Assembly: GCF_008373755.1 (NCBI RefSeq) | Contig: NZ_VUJV01000001.1 | Location: forward strand, 496,001-560,000 | Length of the DNA: 64,000 nt | Source: Nocardioides humilatus | Lineage (GTDB): Bacteria > Actinomycetota > Actinomycetes > Propionibacteriales > Nocardioidaceae | Direction: 5' to 3' | In this document: positions 48,632-58,181 of the stretch, piece by piece | Layout of the letters: every line of letters starts with the position of its first letter | Numbering within the stretch: the stretch's first letter is position 1 | Translations under genes and position numbers: made by a program | Notes under the pieces: model-generated | Database searches by the model: none | Seen by the model: the letters and a program-made list of their open reading frames with translations, nothing else | Told to the model about the DNA's origin: nothing

Positions 48632-49003
48632 ATGATCGATCACCTCGGCATCAACTGTGCAGACCTCGAGGCGTCCAAGCGCTTCTACGACACCGTCCTC
48701 GGGGTGCTGGGCTACCGACGGCTGATGGACTTCGACACGGCCGTCGGCTACGGCAAGGACACGCCTGACTTCTGGCTCAGCGCCTACGACGACATGCCGC
48801 CCAACCGCGAGGTCCACATCGCCTTCCAGGCCGCCGACCCGGCTGCGGTCGAGGCGTTCTTCGAGACTGCGCAGAGCCTGGGCGCCGAGACCCTGCACGC
48901 GCCGCGCCTGTGGCCCGAATACCACGAGCGCTACTTCGGTGCCTTCGTCCGCGACCTCGACGGCAACAACATCGAGGCCGTCTGCCACCACGCTGAGCTG
49001 TGA
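48632..49003 (+). CDS. VOC (glyoxalase-like) family protein
   Basis: A 123-aa single-domain VOC protein starting at the ATG at 48632 (MIDHLGINCADLEASKRFYDTVL). Metal-ligand positions fit: His4 in the first strand, REVHIAF in the middle, and ERYFGAFVRDLDGNNIEAVCH near the end with the Glu of NNIEAV. This subfamily is often annotated as glyoxalase or dioxygenase-like; the substrate is not known. Divergent from the P450 gene with 84 nt between. Confidence 0.9.
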   Translation: MIDHLGINCADLEASKRFYDTVLGVLGYRRLMDFDTAVGYGKDTPDFWLSAYDDMPPNREVHIAFQAADPAAVEAFFETAQSLGAETLHAPRLWPEYHERYFGAFVRDLDGNNIEAVCHHAEL

Positions 49004-49134
49004 CCAACCAGACCTGACGTCGACGTTCGGATCCCTGGCGCCCGGACGACGAGCAGACCTAGCATCGAGGACGACGGCCACGCCGCTCGACGTGACCGCG
49101 ACTCCTCGGGACAAGCTCTCTGTCGGAGGTCGCG

Positions 49135-50643
49135 ATGACCGAAATCGTCGCCAAGGAACTGGCCCGTCTGCGTGACCTCGTCGGTCGCCTGGAGCAACGC
49201 ATCAACGAACTCGAGGGCGGGCCCGGCCTGCCACACGCGTCGCCAGAACCGGAGGCAGGGCCCGGCGGGGACGCACACGGCCGACGCGGCCTGCTGCGTC
49301 TGGCCAGTGCGGGACTCGCGGGAGCGGCGGTCGCTGCTGTCGGCCGGCCGAGCGCGGCCAGCGCCGCGTGCGGCCCGCCGATCTACGGCTCCTGCACCAA
49401 CACGACCACCAACACGACGTACGTCTCTGCGGGGTGGGCCGCCGACCTGAACCGCACCGTGCTCGACGTTCGGGGACCGTTCAACCAGTCCGTTGCGACC
49501 CTTGCCGGTCGCTACCGTGGCGTGTACGGCGAGGGCTCCCTTACCGGCGTGACCGGGCTGGGCTACACCACGGACGGGGTGGGCGTCGAGGGCAGCGGTG
49601 GTCACACCGGCGTGAGCGCCTCGACCGATGGCTTCTACGGCCTCCACGCACAGCGAAAACTCACCACCACCACGCCCGACGCGACGGCCGCGGTCCTCGG
49701 CGAGCACCTGAACACCGACACGTTCGGCACCGGAGTCATCGGGTCGCACGCCGGCGCCGGGTGGGGCATGTGGGCAAAGTCCGTGTCCGGGATCGGCATT
49801 CACGCCGACGGTGGCAGCGGCATCGGCGTCGAGGGAGTCGCCAGCGGTCCCGCCGCGTCCAGCTACGGGGTGCGCGGCGTCCACGAAGGCGCCGGTTGCG
49901 TCGCGGTGGTCGGCGATGCTGACAACGGTCTCGGAGTGCTCGGCCGCGGCAAGGGGCAGGGCGTCCAAGGCTTGGCGACGGGCACGCCCTTCTCGACATC
50001 AGGAGTCTTCGGCTACATCAGCAACACCGCCAGCGCGGGCGCCGGGGTCTACGGACGCACCGCATCCACCAGCGACCAGGGCTACGGCGTCCTCGGCAGC
50101 CACTCGGGCAGCGGCACCGGCGTGCTGGGCTATTGCGATGGTGGCACTGGCGTCGAAGGTCGCACCTTCGCGACGAACCCCAACTCCTCCGGTGTCGTGG
50201 GCCGCGCGACGAACTCCGCACCGGCGACCAACACCGCGGGAGTCTCCGGCGCGACACTCGCCCTGAACAACGTCGGCTACGGCGTCCAGGGCACCCACGC
50301 CGGCACCGGCATCGCCGTCTTCGGCAAGAGCGAGCGGGGAGCGGGCATGCGCGGCGTCACCAACTCCACCACCACCGACGGCTACGGCGTCCATGGCATC
50401 CACTCCGGCACCGGCACCGCCGTGTACGGCCAGACGGCACAAGGGGTCGGCGTCCGCGGGTTCGGCGGCACCGGCCGCGGCGGCGTCTTCACCGGCGCCT
50501 CCGCGCAGGTCAACCTCACCCCCGGCGCGCTCGCCACCCATCCGACCAACGGCACCAAGGGCGACCTCTACGCCGACAGCACCGGACGCCTCTGGTTCTG
50601 CAAGGTCGGAGGCAGTTCGGCGACCTGGGCGCAGGTCGCCTGA
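49135..50643 (+). CDS. Exported Gly/Val-repeat fibre-like protein with coiled coil and Tat signal (paralogue 1)
   Basis: A 502-aa protein. Residues 5-27 (VAKELARLRDLVGRLEQRINELE) form a short coiled coil, then comes a Pro/Gly linker, and a twin-arginine signal starts at Arg50-Arg51 (GRRGLLRLASAGLAGAAVAAV) with cleavage likely after SAASAA. The mature part starts ACGPPIYGSC and contains many short G-V-x-G units (GVRGVHEGAGCVAVVG, GVLGSHSGSGTGVLG), as in trimeric tail-fibre or beta-roll shafts. The C-terminus (FTGASAQVNLTPGALATHP ... GDLYADSTGRLWFCKVGG) resembles phage fibre tips. No phage genes are nearby. About 45 residues before the Tat signal is unusual. Function unknown. Confidence 0.85.
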   Translation: MTEIVAKELARLRDLVGRLEQRINELEGGPGLPHASPEPEAGPGGDAHGRRGLLRLASAGLAGAAVAAVGRPSAASAACGPPIYGSCTNTTTNTTYVSAGWAADLNRTVLDVRGPFNQSVATLAGRYRGVYGEGSLTGVTGLGYTTDGVGVEGSGGHTGVSASTDGFYGLHAQRKLTTTTPDATAAVLGEHLNTDTFGTGVIGSHAGAGWGMWAKSVSGIGIHADGGSGIGVEGVASGPAASSYGVRGVHEGAGCVAVVGDADNGLGVLGRGKGQGVQGLATGTPFSTSGVFGYISNTASAGAGVYGRTASTSDQGYGVLGSHSGSGTGVLGYCDGGTGVEGRTFATNPNSSGVVGRATNSAPATNTAGVSGATLALNNVGYGVQGTHAGTGIAVFGKSERGAGMRGVTNSTTTDGYGVHGIHSGTGTAVYGQTAQGVGVRGFGGTGRGGVFTGASAQVNLTPGALATHPTNGTKGDLYADSTGRLWFCKVGGSSATWAQVA

Positions 50644-50687
50644 CGCGACCGACGAGCGTCCACCACCCCACAGAGCCGGAGACCGAG

Positions 50688-52187
50688 ATGTACGAGATCC
50701 TCACCGAAGAACTGCACCGCCTGCGCGACCTGGTGGGTCGCCTCGAGCAAAGGATCGCCGAGCTCGAGCACGAGCCCGGGGACCGACCGGAGGTGGCCGA
50801 TCGTGGGACGCAGGCAGGCGAGGACGCACACGGCCGGCGAGGACTGCTGCGGCTGGCCGGTGCCGGACTCGCCGGCGCAGCCGTGGCCGCCGTCGCGCGC
50901 CCGACCGCGGCACAGGCCGCCTGCGGTCCTCCGATCTATGGATCCTGCGGAAACGTCACGTCGTCCCAGACGTGGATCCGGGGCGATTTCCCAGCCGCTG
51001 ACGGTCAGGTCCTGGCAATTTCTACGCAGCTCTACGAAGGAACGGTCTCGATGGGCCAGGAGACACTCGCCCTCCACGGTTCACACCACATCGACGGGAT
51101 CAAGGGCGTGGGCGCGACCGGCGTCGGCGTCGAGGGCTACGGCGGCGACATCGGCGCTCTCGGCTTCTCCGAGGGCAGCTACGGCGTGCACGGGATACGA
51201 CTGAAGACGACGAGCACTCCGAACCACACCGCTGCTGTCTACGGCGAGCACCGCAACACCGACACGTTCGGCACCGGGGTGATCGGCTCGCATGCCGGCG
51301 CCGGCTGGGGAATGTGGGCGCAGACCGTGTCCGGGATCGGCATCCACGCCGACGGCGGCACCGGCATCGGCGTCGAGGGTTTCGCCAACGGCCCCTCCGA
51401 CACCAGCTACGGAGTGCGCGGAGCGCACGACGGCGCCGGCTGCGTCGCCGTCAAGGGCGATGCCGTGAACGGTGTCGGAGTGGTCGGACGCGGCAAGATC
51501 CAGGGCGTCCAGGGCGTCGGAACTGGTACCGCCTTCACGACATCGGGCGTCTTCGGCTACATCAGCAACGGCGCCAGCGCGGGCGCCGGGGTCTACGGAG
51601 AGACTGCCTCCACCGGCAACATCGGTTTCGGCGTCGTGGGAAGCCACTTGGGCACGGGCTCCGGGGTGTTGGGCTACTGCGACGGTGGCACTGGCGTCGA
51701 AGGTCGCACCTCCGCGACGAACCCCAGTTCCTACGGCGTCGTGGGCCGCGCCTCGAACTCGGCACCAGCGACCAACACCGCCGGAGTCTTCGGCGTGACG
51801 ACGTCCCTGAACAACGGCGGCTATGGCGTCCAGGGCAGCCACGCCGGCACCGGCATCGCCGTCTACGGCAAGAGCGAGCGCGGGGCAGGCGTGCGGGGCG
51901 TCACCAACTCCGCCACCACCGACGGCTACGGCCTGCACGGCATCCACTCCGGCACCGGCACGGCCGTCTACGGCCAGACTGCACAAGGAGTCGGCGTCCG
52001 CGGGTTCGGCGGCACCGGTCGCGGCGGCGTGTTCACCGGCGCGGCCGCCCAGGTCAACCTCACCCCCGGCGCGCTCGCCACCCACCCGACCAACGGCATC
52101 AAGGGCGACCTCTACGCCGACAGCACCGGTCGTCTCTGGTTCTGCAAGGTCGGAGGCGGCTCGGCGACCTGGGTGCAGCTCGGTTGA
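50688..52187 (+). CDS. Exported Gly/Val-repeat fibre-like protein with coiled coil and Tat signal (paralogue 2)
   Basis: A 499-aa tandem paralogue of the gene 44 nt upstream. The N-terminal coiled coil (ILTEELHRLRDLVGRLEQRIAELE), Arg50-Arg51 Tat motif and CGPPIYGSC start of the mature protein fall at the same positions. The segment after it (residues about 85-165) has diverged, while the central repeats and the last 100 residues are nearly identical (GVGVRGFGGTGRGGVFTGA, GDLYADSTGRLWFCKVGG). The ATG at 50688 has GGAG 6 nt upstream. Conserved ends with one variable patch suggest two fibres with different binding faces, or subunits of one fibre. A hairpin follows the stop. Confidence 0.85.
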   Translation: MYEILTEELHRLRDLVGRLEQRIAELEHEPGDRPEVADRGTQAGEDAHGRRGLLRLAGAGLAGAAVAAVARPTAAQAACGPPIYGSCGNVTSSQTWIRGDFPAADGQVLAISTQLYEGTVSMGQETLALHGSHHIDGIKGVGATGVGVEGYGGDIGALGFSEGSYGVHGIRLKTTSTPNHTAAVYGEHRNTDTFGTGVIGSHAGAGWGMWAQTVSGIGIHADGGTGIGVEGFANGPSDTSYGVRGAHDGAGCVAVKGDAVNGVGVVGRGKIQGVQGVGTGTAFTTSGVFGYISNGASAGAGVYGETASTGNIGFGVVGSHLGTGSGVLGYCDGGTGVEGRTSATNPSSYGVVGRASNSAPATNTAGVFGVTTSLNNGGYGVQGSHAGTGIAVYGKSERGAGVRGVTNSATTDGYGLHGIHSGTGTAVYGQTAQGVGVRGFGGTGRGGVFTGAAAQVNLTPGALATHPTNGIKGDLYADSTGRLWFCKVGGGSATWVQLG

Positions 52188-52196
52188 CCCGAACGC

Positions 52197-52232
52197 CGAA
52201 GGGCCGTCACCCCACTGGGTGACGGCCCTTCG
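52197..52232. terminator. Bidirectional terminator-like hairpin
   Basis: Perfect 16-bp arms (CGAAGGGCCGTCACCC and GGGTGACGGCCCTTCG) around CACT, between convergent fibre-like and sucD genes. No T-run on either side. Confidence 0.8.
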
Positions 52233-52248
52233 CGTTGAACGGGGGTGC

Positions 52249-53130
52249 TCAGAGGCCCTGCATGATCTCCCGCATGAGAGCGGCGGTCTCAGACGGCGTC
52301 TTGCCGACCTTCACGCCCACAGCCTCGAGGGCCTCCTTCTTCGCCTGGGCGGTGCCCGAGGAGCCGGAGACGATGGCGCCGGCGTGGCCCATCGTCTTGC
52401 CCTCCGGGGCGGTGAAGCCCGCGACGTAGCCGACGACCGGCTTGGTGATGTTGTCCTTGATGTAAGCGGCAGCGCGCTCCTCGGCGTCGCCGCCGATCTC
52501 GCCGATCATCACGATCGCCTTGGTCTCCGGGTCGTCCTCGAAGGCCTGCAGCGCGTCGATGTGCGTGGTGCCGATGATCGGGTCTCCACCGATGCCGATG
52601 GCGGTGGTGAAGCCGAAGTCACGCAGCTCGTACATCATCTGGTAGGTCAGCGTGCCGGACTTCGACACCAGACCGATGGGGCCCTTGCCCGCGATGGTGT
52701 GCGGCGTGATGCCGGCCAGCGACTCCTCGGGCGAGATGATGCCCGGGCAGTTGGGGCCGATCATCCGGGTGTTCTTGCCCTGCAGGTAGGACCAGACCTC
52801 GGCCGTGTCCTGCACCGGGACGCCCTCGGTGATGACGACCATCAGCGGGATCTCGGCGTCGATGGCCTCGATGCACGCGTCCTTGGTGAAGGCCGGCGGG
52901 ACGAAGAGGACCGACACGTTGGCGCCGGTCTCCTTCATGGCCTCGGCGACCGAGCCGAAGACCGGCAGCTCCTGGCCGGCGATCTCAGCGGTGGTGCCGG
53001 CCTTGCGGGCGTTGACACCACCGACGATCGCGGCACCGGCGTCGAGCATGAGGGCGGTGTGCTTGGAGCCCATGCCACCGGTCATGCCCTGGACGATGAT
53101 CTTGCTGTCCTTGTTGAGGTAGATGCTCAT
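52249..53130 (-). CDS. sucD: Succinyl-CoA ligase (ADP/GDP-forming) subunit alpha
   Basis: The alpha subunit binds CoA and carries the phospho-His intermediate; 293 aa. CoA-site segments [15 protein letters not shown] and [10 protein letters not shown] are present, and the phosphohistidine is in the GHAGAIVSG segment near residue 248. Together with SucC it makes ATP or GTP from succinyl-CoA in the TCA cycle and also takes the MutAB product. It follows sucC by 17 nt. Confidence 0.97.
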   Translation of the reverse strand: MSIYLNKDSKIIVQGMTGGMGSKHTALMLDAGAAIVGGVNARKAGTTAEIAGQELPVFGSVAEAMKETGANVSVLFVPPAFTKDACIEAIDAEIPLMVVITEGVPVQDTAEVWSYLQGKNTRMIGPNCPGIISPEESLAGITPHTIAGKGPIGLVSKSGTLTYQMMYELRDFGFTTAIGIGGDPIIGTTHIDALQAFEDDPETKAIVMIGEIGGDAEERAAAYIKDNITKPVVGYVAGFTAPEGKTMGHAGAIVSGSSGTAQAKKEALEAVGVKVGKTPSETAALMREIMQGL

Positions 53131-53147
53131 TGTTCTGACTCTCTATC

Positions 53148-54314
53148 TCAGGCGTTCGCCAGCTCGGCGGCCTTGTCGGCCGCGCCGTCCATGGTGTCGA
53201 CCTGGGTCACCAGCGGGTGGTTCATCTCGTTGAGAATCGCGCGACCCTGCTCGACGTTGTTGCCGTCGAGGCGGACGACGAGCGGCTTGGTGGCCTTGTC
53301 GCCCAGGATCTCCAGCGCACCCTTGATGCCGTTGGCGACCTCGTCGCACGCGGTGATGCCACCGAAGACGTTGACGAAGACGCTCTTGACCTGCGGGTCG
53401 TTGAGGATGACGTCGAGGGAGTTGGCCATCACCTGGGCGTTGGCGCCACCACCGATGTCGAGGAAGTTGGCCGGCTTCACGCCGCCGTGGTTCTCACCGG
53501 CGTAGGCGACGACGTCGAGCGTCGACATGACCAGACCCGCACCGTTGCCACAGATGCCGACCGAACCGTCGAGCTTGACGTAGTTGAGACCGAACTCCTT
53601 GGCCTTCGCCTCGAGCGGGTTGGCCTCGTCGCGGATCTCGAACTGCTCGTGGTCGGGGTGGCGGACCTCGGAGGCGTTCTCGTCGAGCGAGACCTTGCCG
53701 TCGAGCGCCTCGAGCTTGTCGCCCTCGAGGCGAGCCAGCGGGTTGACCTCGACGAGGGTCGCGTCCTCCTCCACGAAGACCGTGTAGAGCTTCTCGATCA
53801 TCTCGACGGCCTGCTCGAAGACGGCCTCGGGGAACGCAGCCTCGGTCGCGATCTCGCGCGCCTTCGCAGCGTCGACGCCCTTGCCCGGGTCGATCGCGAT
53901 CTTCTTGACGGCGTCGGGGTTGGTCTTCGCGACCTCCTCGATCTCGACACCACCCTCGACGGACGCGATGCAGAGGTACTGACGGTTGGCGCGGTCGAGC
54001 AGGAACGAGAAGTAGTACTCCTCCTGCGGCGGCGTCGCCGGCGTGATCAGGACGCGGTTGACCGGCAGGTCCTTGATCGTCAGGTTCAAGATGTTGGTGG
54101 CGTGCTCGAAAGCCTCGTCGGGCGTCTTGGCGAGCTTGACGCCGCCCGCCTTGCCGCGGCCGCCGGCCTTCACCTGCGCCTTGACGACGGTCACGCCGCC
54201 GAGCTGCTCTGCGGCGGCCTTGGCGGCCTCAGCGGTCTCAACGACCACACCGAGGGTCGTCGCCACACCGTGCTTGGCGAAGAGTTCCTTCGCTTGGTAC
54301 TCCATCAGGTCCAC
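53148..54314 (-). CDS. sucC: ADP-forming succinyl-CoA ligase subunit beta
   Basis: The nucleotide-binding beta subunit with an ATP-grasp fold, 388 aa. [14 protein letters not shown] at the N-terminus, [21 protein letters not shown], the metal-binding [10 protein letters not shown] and the C-terminal [14 protein letters not shown] and [13 protein letters not shown] are typical. The GTG at 54314 (VDLMEYQ) has AGGA upstream; the ATG at 54305 is a close alternative. It heads sucC-sucD. Confidence 0.97.
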   Translation of the reverse strand: MDLMEYQAKELFAKHGVATTLGVVVETAEAAKAAAEQLGGVTVVKAQVKAGGRGKAGGVKLAKTPDEAFEHATNILNLTIKDLPVNRVLITPATPPQEEYYFSFLLDRANRQYLCIASVEGGVEIEEVAKTNPDAVKKIAIDPGKGVDAAKAREIATEAAFPEAVFEQAVEMIEKLYTVFVEEDATLVEVNPLARLEGDKLEALDGKVSLDENASEVRHPDHEQFEIRDEANPLEAKAKEFGLNYVKLDGSVGICGNGAGLVMSTLDVVAYAGENHGGVKPANFLDIGGGANAQVMANSLDVILNDPQVKSVFVNVFGGITACDEVANGIKGALEILGDKATKPLVVRLDGNNVEQGRAILNEMNHPLVTQVDTMDGAADKAAELANA

Positions 54315-54639
54315 TGGACATGTCCTTGCTAGATCGGGTGCGGGCCGCGCTGCAGTGCGGGTCCGTTGGGCACCCTAATCCGGTGCCGCCCTCCGAGGCG
54401 ACCGGGGTCTATCCGTGGACGCGGAGCGTGACGCAGGCCACGCACGCGCCGGATCCCTCCGCGTCGAGGCGTCGGACTACGGGTCAATTGACCTGTTGGA
54501 CCGTTCTGCGGACGTCGAACGTGATCTGGCTTACGATTTCGACCTGTGCGGACGATCCGTTAGGGTCTTCCGCATTCCTTTCTCAGCGCTCGCGCGTTGG
54601 GAAATGAGGACCAGATCGTCGAGCGGGGACTACGAGCGT
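54315..54639. other. Intergenic region between divergent sucC and M23 peptidase genes
   Basis: These 325 nt hold no convincing gene. A 10-bp palindrome GGACATGTCC lies just upstream of the sucC start. TTCGAC (54538-54543), a 17-nt spacer and TAGGGT (54561-54566) form a plausible promoter toward the peptidase gene. I looked for the conserved core of c-di-AMP (ydaO-type) riboswitches, which often precede actinobacterial cell-wall peptidase genes, and did not find it. Confidence 0.5.
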
Positions 54640-55650
54640 ATGGGCAACCACCGAGGGGCACGACGCGCACCTGCGCGAGCCCGCTCGGACCGCTCCCACC
54701 GCTCCGCTGAGGCCTACACCGGCCGCCGCGTCGCTGGCCGCGCGGCCGCATCGGCTGCCGCGCCCGTCCCCGAGGTCCTCCGCGCCGTGGTCCCCGAGCT
54801 CCCGCCCATCACGGTCGAGCTCCCCGCGATCTTCACCGACTCCACCGCCGGCTCGCTCCGCCCCGCCATCCCCGGCAAGCGACGCGCCGAGAAGACGCCG
54901 CGCACCACGCGGTTGCGTGGCTTGCCCTCGATGCCGGTCGTCGTCGGCGTCGCCGCTCTCGCGGTCGCGGCCGGCGGCGTGCTCAACACCTCTGGCACCC
55001 GCCTGGTCGACAACCCGACCGCCCGGATGTCGGCGCCCAACGCCGCGAGCGGCGAGATCGGCTCCAGCGTCTACGACACGCTCGGCCGCTCCCCCGTGCT
55101 CAGCCGTGACTCCGACCGCGACGCGCTCGACGACGCCAGCGAGGCCACCCTCCAGCAGGAGGTCGAGGCCCAGGCCGAGCAGCGCAACGAGGCCCTGGGC
55201 AACCTGGCCCAGCAGGCCGAGAAGGAGGCCAAGAACATCAACCTCAACGCCTGGGTCCTTCCTGTCGACCCCGGCCTCTACCACCTCACGGCCACCTTCG
55301 GGCAGTGCTCGGGCCTCTGGTCCCACTGCCACACCGGTCTCGACTTCGCGGGCGACACCGGCACGCCGATCCACGCCGTGGCCAACGGCGTGGTGACCTC
55401 GACCGCCTACGAGGGCGCCTACGGCAACCAGACGATCGTCACCCTCGAGGACGGCACCGAGATCTGGTACTGCCACCAGAACTCCTTCGCCGTCTCCGTC
55501 GGCGACAACGTGGTGGCCGGGCAGGTCATCGGCTACATGGGCTCGACGGGCAACACGACCGGCCCGCACCTCCACCTCGAGGTCCGCCCCGGTGGCGGTG
55601 ACCCGGTGGATCCCTACGCGGCCCTCATCGTCAACGGCATTCACCCGTAG
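54640..55650 (+). CDS. M23 family metallopeptidase (LytM-type endopeptidase)
   Basis: A membrane-anchored cell-wall peptidase of 336 aa. A basic Ala/Pro-rich cytoplasmic part is followed by one hydrophobic helix (MPVVVGVAALAVAAGGVLN near residues 97-115), a helical linker (residues about 160-200, EATLQQEVEAQAEQRNEALGN) and the C-terminal LytM domain. Zinc ligands are in HTGLDFAGDTGTP and HLHLEV, with WYCHQNSF carrying a third His. The ATG at 54640 (MGNHRGARRAP) has GCGGGGA upstream; the ATG at 54604 is an alternative. The same gene order beside sucC and pcrA occurs in mycobacteria (Rv0950c). Confidence 0.92.
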   Translation: MGNHRGARRAPARARSDRSHRSAEAYTGRRVAGRAAASAAAPVPEVLRAVVPELPPITVELPAIFTDSTAGSLRPAIPGKRRAEKTPRTTRLRGLPSMPVVVGVAALAVAAGGVLNTSGTRLVDNPTARMSAPNAASGEIGSSVYDTLGRSPVLSRDSDRDALDDASEATLQQEVEAQAEQRNEALGNLAQQAEKEAKNINLNAWVLPVDPGLYHLTATFGQCSGLWSHCHTGLDFAGDTGTPIHAVANGVVTSTAYEGAYGNQTIVTLEDGTEIWYCHQNSFAVSVGDNVVAGQVIGYMGSTGNTTGPHLHLEVRPGGGDPVDPYAALIVNGIHP

Positions 55651-55672
55651 GTTCAGCCGCCGCCGGGCGTCG

Positions 55673-58135
55673 CTAGAGCTTCTCCACGGGCGCGTAGCGG
55701 AGCAGCAGGCGCTTCTCCCCGTCGGACCCGAAGTCAATCTTCGCGACCGACTTGTCGCCCTGGCCCTCGACGGACACGACCGTGCCGAGCCCGAACGTGT
55801 CGTGGGTGACTCGATCGCCCGGCTCGAGCACGGGGATCTCACGAGCAGGCTTCGCCTTCGCCGCGGCGTCGGCCCGAGCCGCGGCCGAGGTGAAGTTGCG
55901 ACGCCCGGCAGCGTTGGGCGTGCCGAGTCCCCGGCCGCTCTGGGCGCCGTACGACGAACCGCTGTCGCTGGCGAAGGTCGGCCGCGACCAACGGGCCTGG
56001 TCGGCCTCGGTGCGCCGCCAGTCGACGAGGTCGATCGGGAGCTCGCCGAGGAACCGTGAGGCGGGGTTGTGCGCGGGTGCGCCCCAGGCCGACCGGACGA
56101 CGGCGCGGGACACGTAGAGCCGCTGGCGGGCGCGGGTGATGCCGACGTAGGCCAGCCGCCGCTCCTCCTCGAGCTCGGGCCGGTCGCCGAGCGAGCGCGA
56201 GTGCGGGAAGACCCCGTCCTCGAGCCCGGTCAGGAAGACGGCCGGGAACTCCAGGCCCTTCGCCGTGTGGAGGGTCATCAAGGTGACCACGCCCTGATCG
56301 GGCGGGGCGTCGGGGTCGTCGTCAGGCGCGTCGGGGATCTGGTCGGCGTCGGCCACCAGCGCCACCCGCTCCAGGAAGTCACCGAGGCCCGGCTCGACCA
56401 GACCGGCATCGACGTCGGAGGGGTCGGCGCTCGGGCCTGCGACCGGGTCCTCCGCGAACTCCCGCGCGACCGCGACGAGCTCGCCGAGGTTCTCGACGCG
56501 TGTCTCGTCCTGCGGGTCGTCGGACTCCTCGAGGGACTTGAGGTAGCCGGAGCGGTCCAGGACCGTCTCGAGTACGACGTCGGGTCGCTCGCCCGCAGCG
56601 ACCATCGACTGCAGCTCGGTCACCATGGCGACGAAGCCCTCGATGTTGGTCTGGCTGCGGGTGGCGAGCCCGGGCGCCTCGCTGGCCCGCTGCAACGCCT
56701 CCCAGAAGGTGACCTGCTCCCGGTTGGCGAGCTCGTTGATGCACTCGACCGCGCGGTCGCCGATGCCCCGCTTGGGCGTGTTGAGGATGCGACGCAGCGA
56801 GACCTGGTCGTCGGGGTTGACCAGCATCCGCAGGTAGGCGAGCGCGTCGCGCACTTCGCGCCGCTCGTAGAACCGCACGCCGCCCACGACCTTGTAGGGC
56901 ATACCGGTGCGGATGAAGATCTCCTCGAACACCCGCGACTGGGCGTTGGTCCGGTAGAAGACCGCGACATCGCCCGCCTTGAGCCCGCCGTCGGTGAGCT
57001 TGTCGATCTCGCTGGAGACGAAGCGGGCCTCGTCGTGCTCGGTGTCGGCGACGTAGCCGACGATCTTGTCGCCGTCACCGGCGTCGGACCACAGCCGCTT
57101 CTCCTTGCGGCCCTGGTTGTTGCCGATGACGGTGTTGGCAGCGGTGAGGATGGTCTGGGTCGACCGGTAGTTCTGCTCGAGCATGATCGTCCGCGCGTCG
57201 GGGAAGTCCTGCTCGAAGTCCATGATGTTGCGGATGTCGGCGCCGCGGAACGCGTAGATCGACTGGTCGGCGTCGCCGACCACCATCAGCTCGGCCGGCT
57301 CGACCCGGTCCTCGTCGGTCTCCTCCAGGCTCTGCCCGCAGAGCTGGTGGATGAAGGAGTATTGAGCGTGGTTGGTGTCTTGGTATTCGTCCACCAAGAC
57401 GTGCCGGAACCGACGCCGGTAGGTCTCACGGATCTCCGGGTGCAGCTGGAAGAGCCGCACCGTCTCCATGATCAGGTCGTCGAAGTCGAGCGCGTTGGCC
57501 TCGCGGAGCCGCCGTTGGTAGAGCTTGTAGGCAGCCGCGTAGCTCTCCTCGATGCCGTTGCGCGCGTCGGCGGCGACCTCGTCGGGCTCGCGCAGCTCGT
57601 TCTTGTGGTTGCTGATCCAGTGCAGCACCGGACCGGGCTGGTAGCGCCGCGGATCGAGGTCGAGGTCGTTGCAGACCAGCGTGATCAGCCGCTTCTGGTC
57701 CTGCGCGTCGTAGATCGAGAAGTTGGACTTGAGCCGCTCGTAGCCGAGGTGGTCGGCCTCCTTGCGCAGGATCCGCACGCAGGAGGAGTGGAACGTGCTG
57801 ACCCACATGATCTTGGCGCGGCCGCCGACCAGCTCGGCGACCCGCTCCTTCATCTCGGCGGCTGCCTTGTTGGTGAAGGTGATCGCGAGGATCGACCCCG
57901 GATGCGCCTTGCGCTCCGAGATCAGCCAGGCGATCCGGCGGGTGAGCACCCGCGTCTTGCCCGACCCCGCACCGGCCACCACGAGCAGGGGTGGACCCGC
58001 ATGACGAACGGCCTCGGCCTGCGGACCGTTGAGCCCCTCCAGGAGCTCTTCCGCGGTCGGCCCGCGCCGCGTCGTACGCGGTTCTTCGGCGGTGGTCAGG
58101 CCCTCGAACCCGGGCAGCGGCAGCGCGTCATTCAT
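55673..58135 (-). CDS. pcrA: ATP-dependent DNA helicase PcrA/UvrD1
   Basis: An SF1A 3'-5' DNA helicase used in repair and replication restart, 820 aa. Motif I is AGAGSGKTRVLTRRIAWL near residue 55, with AITFTNKAA, DEYQDTN, VGDADQSIYAFRGAD, LEQNYRST, LMTLHTAKGLEFPAVF and YVGITRARQRLYVS in order. The C-terminal RVTHDTFGLGTVVSVEGQG is the Tudor-like RNA-polymerase-binding fold of PcrA. It is convergent with the M23 gene, 22 nt apart. Confidence 0.96.
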   Translation of the reverse strand: MNDALPLPGFEGLTTAEEPRTTRRGPTAEELLEGLNGPQAEAVRHAGPPLLVVAGAGSGKTRVLTRRIAWLISERKAHPGSILAITFTNKAAAEMKERVAELVGGRAKIMWVSTFHSSCVRILRKEADHLGYERLKSNFSIYDAQDQKRLITLVCNDLDLDPRRYQPGPVLHWISNHKNELREPDEVAADARNGIEESYAAAYKLYQRRLREANALDFDDLIMETVRLFQLHPEIRETYRRRFRHVLVDEYQDTNHAQYSFIHQLCGQSLEETDEDRVEPAELMVVGDADQSIYAFRGADIRNIMDFEQDFPDARTIMLEQNYRSTQTILTAANTVIGNNQGRKEKRLWSDAGDGDKIVGYVADTEHDEARFVSSEIDKLTDGGLKAGDVAVFYRTNAQSRVFEEIFIRTGMPYKVVGGVRFYERREVRDALAYLRMLVNPDDQVSLRRILNTPKRGIGDRAVECINELANREQVTFWEALQRASEAPGLATRSQTNIEGFVAMVTELQSMVAAGERPDVVLETVLDRSGYLKSLEESDDPQDETRVENLGELVAVAREFAEDPVAGPSADPSDVDAGLVEPGLGDFLERVALVADADQIPDAPDDDPDAPPDQGVVTLMTLHTAKGLEFPAVFLTGLEDGVFPHSRSLGDRPELEEERRLAYVGITRARQRLYVSRAVVRSAWGAPAHNPASRFLGELPIDLVDWRRTEADQARWSRPTFASDSGSSYGAQSGRGLGTPNAAGRRNFTSAAARADAAAKAKPAREIPVLEPGDRVTHDTFGLGTVVSVEGQGDKSVAKIDFGSDGEKRLLLRYAPVEKL

Positions 58136-58181
58136 TCTGCGACCACCCTACGGCGCACCTCCGTCAGAGGCGCCCCCGCGA

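Noticed and set aside
49135-52187. Prophage tail fibre or CRISPR-like repeats
   Set aside because: No phage structural, lysis or integrase gene is near, both proteins have export signals, and the repeats are coding G-V-x-G units of irregular spacing.
54315-54639. c-di-AMP riboswitch before the M23 peptidase gene
   Set aside because: The conserved ydaO-type core was not found in this leader; only a promoter-like pair was seen.
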